From positions 83,227 through 147,226 of the forward strand of contig JAQCIK010000003.1 in assembly GCA_027592035.1 (NCBI GenBank): a DNA stretch of 64,000 nt, in the 5' to 3' direction. The position numbers and the translations under genes were made by a program. The notes under the pieces are model-generated. The model saw only the letters and a program-made list of their open reading frames with translations. It had not been told where the DNA came from and did no database searches. This stretch comes from Casp-actino8 sp001510455 (GTDB taxonomy: Bacteria; Actinomycetota; Acidimicrobiia; Acidimicrobiales; Ilumatobacteraceae). This document shows positions 59,480 through 64,000 of this stretch, piece after piece. Position 1 is the first letter of the stretch, and each line of letters opens with the position of its first letter.

Positions 59480-60508
59480 ATGGACATCGGAGTCGTACTT
59501 CAAACCACACCACCGGCGTCGCGGGTGGTCGATCTGGCCAAACGGGCCGAGACGTTCGGGTTCAGCCATGTGTGGACCTTCGACAGCCACATCCTGTGGG
59601 AAGAGCCGTTCCCGATCTACACCCAGATCCTGAACGAGACCCGCAACGTGATCGTGGGTCCGATGGTCACCAATCCGGCGACACGCGACTGGACGGTGAC
59701 GGCGAGTGCCTTCGCCACTCTCAACGAAATGTTCGGCAATCGCACCGTCATCGGAATCGGTCGTGGCGACTCGGCGGTTCGCGTGACCAACGGCAAGCCC
59801 ACCACACTTGCCACACTGCGCGACAGCATCCACGTGATCCGCGAACTCGTGAATGGTCGGTCGGTCGACTACAAGGGGTCGTCGCTGCGCCTTCCGTGGG
59901 CCGGCAAGTCGCGCGCCGAGGTATGGGTCGCCGCCTACGGTCCGAAGGCCCTCGCCCTCACCGGTGAAGTCGGCGACGGTTTCATCCTGCAGTTGGCCGA
60001 CGAGAGCATCATCGAATGGACGATCGGCGCTGTGCGGGCGGCAGCCGAGGCAGCTGGCCGAGACCCGAACAGTGTCACGATCTGTGTGGCTGCGCCCGCC
60101 TACGTGACCGACGGATCGGACGCCCACTTAGCTCACGCCCGTGAACAGTGCCGGTGGTTCGGCGGCATGGTGGGCAACCATGTGGCCGACATCGTCGAGC
60201 GCTACGGCGACAACGCACCGGTTCCGAAGGCCCTCACCGACTACATCAAAGGTCGCCAGGGGTACGACTACAACCAGCACGGCCAGGCCGGTAACACGCA
60301 CACCACCTTCGTGCCCGACGAGATCGTCGACCGCTTCTGCATCGTCGGACCGGTGCAGACCCAGATCGACCGGCTCATGCGGTTGCGCGAACTCGGCGTC
60401 GATCAGTTCTCCATCTACCTCCAGCACGACGCCAAGGATGAAACTCTTCAGGCGTATGGCGAGAAGGTCATCCCGGCCATCGCCGAACAGGTACTGGCGA
60501 AGAGCTGA
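59480..60508 (+). CDS. LLM flavin/F420 oxidoreductase of the pyrimidine operon
   Basis: A 342-residue luciferase-like TIM barrel. DIGVVLQTTPPASRVVDLAK, FSHVWTFDSHILWEE, GPMVTNPATRDWTVTASAFATL and TVIGIGRGDSAVR place it in a subgroup often found beside dihydropyrimidinase and NMT1/THI5-type transporters, as I recall. It starts one base after the mmsA stop and ends directly against the permease start, so it is a core member. As no conventional dihydropyrimidine dehydrogenase is present, it may do the first reduction with F420H2 or reduced flavin. That role is inference. Confidence 0.85.
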   Translation: MDIGVVLQTTPPASRVVDLAKRAETFGFSHVWTFDSHILWEEPFPIYTQILNETRNVIVGPMVTNPATRDWTVTASAFATLNEMFGNRTVIGIGRGDSAVRVTNGKPTTLATLRDSIHVIRELVNGRSVDYKGSSLRLPWAGKSRAEVWVAAYGPKALALTGEVGDGFILQLADESIIEWTIGAVRAAAEAAGRDPNSVTICVAAPAYVTDGSDAHLAHAREQCRWFGGMVGNHVADIVERYGDNAPVPKALTDYIKGRQGYDYNQHGQAGNTHTTFVPDEIVDRFCIVGPVQTQIDRLMRLRELGVDQFSIYLQHDAKDETLQAYGEKVIPAIAEQVLAKS

Positions 60509-61375
60509 ATGAAGCGTTTCCGGCGGGTCGCCCTCTTCGTGACGTCACTGTTGTTGGTGGCGGTCGCCTGGGAGGTCTACAAACTCGTCGGCCCCGAGGC
60601 GGGCGGCAAGATCTTCGGTTGGAGTCTTCTGCCACGTTCGAACGACCGAGCCATGCCACACGTGTGGGAGATGCTTTCGCGCTACGCCGATCCTGAAGTG
60701 CGCGGATCCGATCGTCAGATCTGGCGTGTGGTGTTGGCCGGAGCTTGGTTCTCGTTCCGGTTGGCGTTGGTCGGTTTCGTGGTCGGAACCTTCTTCGGAA
60801 TCTGCCTTGCCGTCCTCATGTGCCGGTTCAAGGTGGCCGAACGGGGCATCTTGCCGTATCTCGTGGTGTCACAGACGGTGCCGCTCATCGCCCTCGCGCC
60901 GCTCGTCGTCTCGTGGGGCGGAAAGATCGAAGTGTTCGGCTGGAGTTGGCCACGCTGGCTGTCGGCGTCGGTACTCGGCGCTTTTTTGGCTTTCTTCCCG
61001 GTTGCAGTCGGTGCCTTGAAGGGTTTGCAATCGCCGCCGGCGGCCTCGATCGAACTCATGCAGAGTTATGCCGCGTCCTGGACGCAGACCCTCTTCAAGT
61101 TGCGATTCCCAGCATCGGTTCCCTTCGTGGTGCCGGCACTCAAGTTGGCTGCCTCGTCATCGGTGATCGGTGTGGTGGTGGCCGAGATCTCCACCGGTCT
61201 GAAGGGTGGAATCGGTCGCCTGATCATCGAGTACGCCCGTGCCGCCACCAGCGATCCGGCCAAGGTGTTCACCGCCGTGTTCGGTGCGGCTCTGCTCGGT
61301 CTGGCCATGGCCGGCTTCGTGGCCTTGGCCGACATGTTCATGATGCGCAATCGCCCGAAGGAGGCCACCACGTGA
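60509..61375 (+). CDS. ABC transporter permease (SsuC/ThiX-like)
   Basis: A 288-residue membrane protein with a signal-anchor-like first helix, about six helices, and an EAA loop near SIELMQSYAASWTQTLFKLRFPASVPFVVPALK. It is one of two permeases of a taurine/nitrate/pyrimidine-type importer (family of SsuC and ThiX). ATG 60509 follows the LLM stop without a gap, and GTGA overlaps the ATPase gene. It acts with the permease at 62169 as a heterodimer. Confidence 0.88.
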   Translation: MKRFRRVALFVTSLLLVAVAWEVYKLVGPEAGGKIFGWSLLPRSNDRAMPHVWEMLSRYADPEVRGSDRQIWRVVLAGAWFSFRLALVGFVVGTFFGICLAVLMCRFKVAERGILPYLVVSQTVPLIALAPLVVSWGGKIEVFGWSWPRWLSASVLGAFLAFFPVAVGALKGLQSPPAASIELMQSYAASWTQTLFKLRFPASVPFVVPALKLAASSSVIGVVVAEISTGLKGGIGRLIIEYARAATSDPAKVFTAVFGAALLGLAMAGFVALADMFMMRNRPKEATT

Positions 61376-62172
61376 GTGCCGTCGACATCAGAGGTCTCGG
61401 TAAGGTCTTCAACCAGGGAGCGGCCAATCAGGTCGACGCTCTCGTCGACGTCGATCTGTCGATCGCATCGGGCGAATTCGTGTCGCTCATCGGGCCGTCG
61501 GGTTGCGGCAAGTCCACTTTGCTGCGTCTCGTTGCAAATCTCCTCGAACCCACGTCGGGATCGATCACGGTCAACGACAAGACGCCGAAGCAGGCCCGTC
61601 TCGACCAGGACTACGGCATGGCGTTCCAGCAGTCCGGTCTCTTCGAGTGGAGAACCGTTGCCAAGAACATCGAGTTGCCTCTCGAGTTGAAGGGCTGGGA
61701 CAAGTCCAAGCGTCGCGAGCGGGCAATGGAGATGCTCGAGCTGGTGAAGTTGCCCGACTTCGCCGAGCACTATCCGTGGCAGTTGTCGGGCGGTATGCAG
61801 CAGCGTGTCGCCATCGCCCGTGCCCTCGCCGTGCATCCGCCACTGCTGTTGATGGACGAGCCCTTTGGCGCCCTCGACGAGATGACACGCGAACACATGC
61901 AGAGCGAACTGCTCAGCATCTGCCGTCGAACCAGCACCACCGTTGTGTTCGTGACCCACTCGATTCCCGAGGCTGTGTACCTGTCGAATCGGGTCGTGGT
62001 CATGTCGCCTCGCCCGGGCCGAATCACCAAGATCGTCGATGTGAACATCGAAGGTGAGCGCACCGACGCCACCCGCGACAACGCCGCTTTCTTCGCCGGT
62101 ATTACCGCTGTGCGCGAGGCGTTGCGTGGAGTCGAGATGAGCGATCACGTCCGGGGGATCGAAGACAGATGA
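61372..62172 (+). CDS. ABC transporter ATP-binding protein (SsuB/TauB/ThiZ-like)
   Basis: A 266-residue ATPase: Walker A GPSGCGKST, signature LSGGMQQRVAIARAL, Walker B LLLMDEPFGALD, and H-loop FVTHSIPEA. It drives uptake by the NMT1/THI5-type system. The start is GTG 61372 in the overlap with the permease stop, and its stop overlaps the second permease by ATGA. Within this family, substrates include pyrimidine precursors, riboflavin, nitrate and sulfonates; the operon context favours a pyrimidine or hydantoin. Confidence 0.92.
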   Translation: MSAVDIRGLGKVFNQGAANQVDALVDVDLSIASGEFVSLIGPSGCGKSTLLRLVANLLEPTSGSITVNDKTPKQARLDQDYGMAFQQSGLFEWRTVAKNIELPLELKGWDKSKRRERAMEMLELVKLPDFAEHYPWQLSGGMQQRVAIARALAVHPPLLLMDEPFGALDEMTREHMQSELLSICRRTSTTVVFVTHSIPEAVYLSNRVVVMSPRPGRITKIVDVNIEGERTDATRDNAAFFAGITAVREALRGVEMSDHVRGIEDR

Positions 62173-62966
62173 CTCGGGTCGTCGCGTTCCTGCGGAGCTT
62201 CATCCCGCCGTTGGTGTTCGGCGTGGGGTTCCTCACCGCCTGGGAACTCGTCGTCAAAGGCTTCGATCTGAAGCCCTACTTCTTGGCGCCGCCGTCGAAG
62301 ATTTGGGAGATGTTCACCACCAACTTCGACCTCATCTGGGGGGCCACCAAGGTGTCCGGGACCAACGCTCTCGTTGGTCTGCTTGTGGGTGCCGCTTTCG
62401 GTGTGGTGATGAGCCTTCTGCTCAGCCGCTACAAGGTGCTCGGCGAGATCGTCACGCCACTCGCCATCGCCTTGAATGCCATCCCGATCTTCGTGTTGGT
62501 GGCGGTGCTCAACAACATGTTCGCCATCACGAGCGAGGTTCCCCGTCGCATCATGGTGACCCTCGTCGTCTACTTCATCGTCCTTGTCAACGTGGCCCGC
62601 GGCCTCACCCAGGTGAGCCCGACCCACGTCGAACTCATGCGGTCGTATGCGGCGAGCGAGTTCTCGATCCTGCGCAAGGTGCGGGTCCCGAACGCCGTGC
62701 CCTATCTGTTCACCGCACTCAAGATCGCCGCCCCGGCCTCGGTCATCACGGCCTTCGTGAGCGAGTACTTCGGTGGTTCGCAGAACGGCCTCGGTAGCCG
62801 TATTGCGAGCAACATCGCCAATTCGAAGAACGCCGTGGCATGGGCTTACGTGCTCGGAGCATGTCTGCTCGGCCTGACGTTCTATGTGATCTCCACATTG
62901 CTGGAGGGGGTCGCCACACCCGGTGGCGGCGCCAGACGTGGGAAGCGACGGACCCGTCCGTTGTGA
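62169..62966 (+). CDS. ABC transporter permease, second subunit
   Basis: A 265-residue six-helix permease with the EAA loop HVELMRSYAASEFSILRKVRVPNAVPYLFTALK, nearly parallel to the other permease. The C-terminal tail is basic. It overlaps the ATPase gene by four bases. The 46-bp gap to the binding protein holds a small GGGC-AACC-GCCC hairpin and a strong AGGGGAGGAAAA ribosome site, as is usual where the binding protein must be made in excess. Confidence 0.88.
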   Translation: MTRVVAFLRSFIPPLVFGVGFLTAWELVVKGFDLKPYFLAPPSKIWEMFTTNFDLIWGATKVSGTNALVGLLVGAAFGVVMSLLLSRYKVLGEIVTPLAIALNAIPIFVLVAVLNNMFAITSEVPRRIMVTLVVYFIVLVNVARGLTQVSPTHVELMRSYAASEFSILRKVRVPNAVPYLFTALKIAAPASVITAFVSEYFGGSQNGLGSRIASNIANSKNAVAWAYVLGACLLGLTFYVISTLLEGVATPGGGARRGKRRTRPL

Positions 62967-63012
62967 CACACTCGCGAGAACGGGCAACCGCCCAGGGGAG
63001 GAAAACAAGAGA

Positions 63013-64000
63013 ATGAGAAAGCTCAAGGGATGGAAGGCAGCCGCCGGTGTGGTCGCCGCCTTGTCGCTCGCCGTGGCCGCCTGTGGCGGAGACGACGGTG
63101 ACTCAAGCGGTGGAGAATCGGGTGGCGGTGAGTCGGCTGGTGAGTGCGAGTCGCTCACCCCGGTGAAGCTGCAATTGCAGTGGTTCATCCAGGCTCAGTT
63201 CGCCGGTTACTACGCCGCGATCGACCAGGGTTACTACGCCGCTCAGTGTCTCGACGTGAGCATCGTCGAGGGTGGTGTCGACATCGTTCCGCAGCAGCAG
63301 CTGGCTGACGGTGCCGTCGACTTCGCACTCTCGTGGGTGCCCAAGGCTCTCGCCAGCCGCGAGGCCGGTGCGAACATCGTGAACATCGCTCAGGTGTTCC
63401 AGCGCTCCGGAACTTTGCAGGTGTCGTTCAAGGACAGTGGCATCACGTCGCCGGACGACTTCGCCGGCAAGAAGATCGGTAACTGGGGCTTCGGCAACGA
63501 GTTCGAGATCTTCGCCGCGCTCACGAAGGCCGGTCTCGATCCGGCCGCCGACGTCGAGTTGGTACAGCAGCAGTTCGACATGGCGGCTCTGCTCGCCGGT
63601 GACATCGATGCTGCCGAGGCCATGACGTACAACGAGTATGCACAGGTTCTCGAAGCCGTCAACCCTGACACTGGCGCGCTCTACACCGCCGATGACTTCA
63701 ACGTCGTCTCGTACGAAGACGAGGGTGTGGGTATGTTGCAGGACGCCATCTGGGCGTCGGGCGACCGCCTCTCGGATGCCGCTTACCGCGACACCGCCGT
63801 GAAGTTCGTGGCGGCGTCGCTCCAGGGTTGGGCGTACTGCCGTGACAACGTGCAGGGCTGTGCCGACATCGTCGTATCGAAGGGCTCGATGCTCGGTGCC
63901 TCGCACCAGCTGTGGCAGATGAACGAAGTCAACAAGCTCATCTGGCCGGCCGCTGGTGGTGCTGGTGTCATCGACAAGGCGGCGTGGGATCGCACCGCCT
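63013..64000 (+). CDS. NMT1/THI5-like substrate-binding lipoprotein (3' partial)
   Basis: At least 329 residues; the gene runs off the window. Signal helix and lipobox AVAAC (Cys24), a Gly/Ser/Glu-rich linker, then an NMT1/THI5 domain: VKLQLQWFIQAQFAGYYAAIDQGYY, and a ligand-site region EAMTYNEYAQVLEAVN. Such proteins bind hydroxymethylpyrimidine, formylaminopyrimidine, riboflavin or related heterocycles. With the operon, uptake of a pyrimidine or hydantoin is likely. ATG 63013 follows AGGGGAGGAAAACAAGAGA. Confidence 0.88.
   Translation, partial: MRKLKGWKAAAGVVAALSLAVAACGGDDGDSSGGESGGGESAGECESLTPVKLQLQWFIQAQFAGYYAAIDQGYYAAQCLDVSIVEGGVDIVPQQQLADGAVDFALSWVPKALASREAGANIVNIAQVFQRSGTLQVSFKDSGITSPDDFAGKKIGNWGFGNEFEIFAALTKAGLDPAADVELVQQQFDMAALLAGDIDAAEAMTYNEYAQVLEAVNPDTGALYTADDFNVVSYEDEGVGMLQDAIWASGDRLSDAAYRDTAVKFVAASLQGWAYCRDNVQGCADIVVSKGSMLGASHQLWQMNEVNKLIWPAAGGAGVIDKAAWDRTA

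Noticed and set aside
60509..64000. The NMT1/THI5-type importer as a thiamine-precursor transporter
   Set aside because: No thiamine biosynthesis gene or TPP riboswitch is seen; the operon with dihydropyrimidinase and mmsA points to catabolism.
1..64000. tRNA, rRNA or riboswitch genes
   Set aside because: I saw no cloverleaf-like T-loop signature or conserved riboswitch core in the short intergenic gaps; a covariance-model scan would be the proper test.

Overview
The window is a very gene-dense, high-GC stretch (62 protein genes, no gene-free gap over about 110 bases) that reads like an actinobacterial chromosome. Evidence for this: strong GTG start usage, four-base GTGA/ATGA overlaps inside operons, several luciferase-like and PPOX enzymes of F420 type, TANNNT -10 boxes lying 6-7 bases before start codons (leaderless mRNAs), and close resemblance of many proteins to Mycobacterium tuberculosis steroid-catabolism enzymes. 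A marine or freshwater Acidimicrobiia-type organism is my best guess, but that is inference. I saw no rRNA, tRNA, insertion sequence, phage gene or CRISPR array.

Region 1 (1-7.1 kb): the end of a magnesium-chelatase-like AAA ATPase, then a minus-strand branched-chain-type ABC importer (binding lipoprotein, fused LivH-LivM permease, LivG, LivF) and a small membrane protein. Region 2 (7.1-25.9 kb): two DUF35/OB-fold proteins with two thiolase-like (Ltp) proteins, an EchA19-like hydratase, a FadD19-like acyl-CoA synthetase, an alpha-methylacyl-CoA racemase-type CoA transferase, several short-chain dehydrogenases (SDRs), SnoaL and EthD-type small proteins, a molybdopterin oxidoreductase, a second LivK-like lipoprotein and a CYP142-like P450. 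This content resembles the sterol side-chain genes around Rv3515c-Rv3523 of M. tuberculosis.

Region 3 (25.9-37.2 kb): a ten-gene minus-strand operon that starts echA20-ipdA-ipdB-ipdC, the genes that open the last two steroid rings, and continues with MaoC, SDR, MFS, thioesterase, Rieske oxygenase and an acyl-CoA ligase. A divergent SDR plus a deacetylase-like amidohydrolase lies on the plus strand. A perfect 17-bp palindrome sits in the shared leaderless promoter.

Region 4 (37.2-54.1 kb): mixed metabolism and housekeeping: an LLM oxidoreductase, hydrolases, amidase, MFS, MscL, SGNH lipoprotein, ABC-F protein, crotonase, class I fumarase, a frame-disrupted TauE/SafE gene, HrpB helicase and a PPOX protein. 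Three copies of a 47-48 bp palindromic repeat occur between genes here and at 10.4 kb.

Region 5 (54.1-64 kb): a MocR-type regulator divergent from a likely reductive-pyrimidine or hydantoin catabolic operon: beta-ureidopropionase-like amidohydrolase, dihydropyrimidinase, malonate-semialdehyde dehydrogenase, an LLM flavin/F420 oxidoreductase and a complete NMT1/THI5-type ABC importer cut by the window end. No conventional dihydropyrimidine dehydrogenase is present, so the LLM enzyme is a candidate for that first step. Together the window links steroid breakdown to CoA esters with a separate pyrimidine-salvage or degradation unit.
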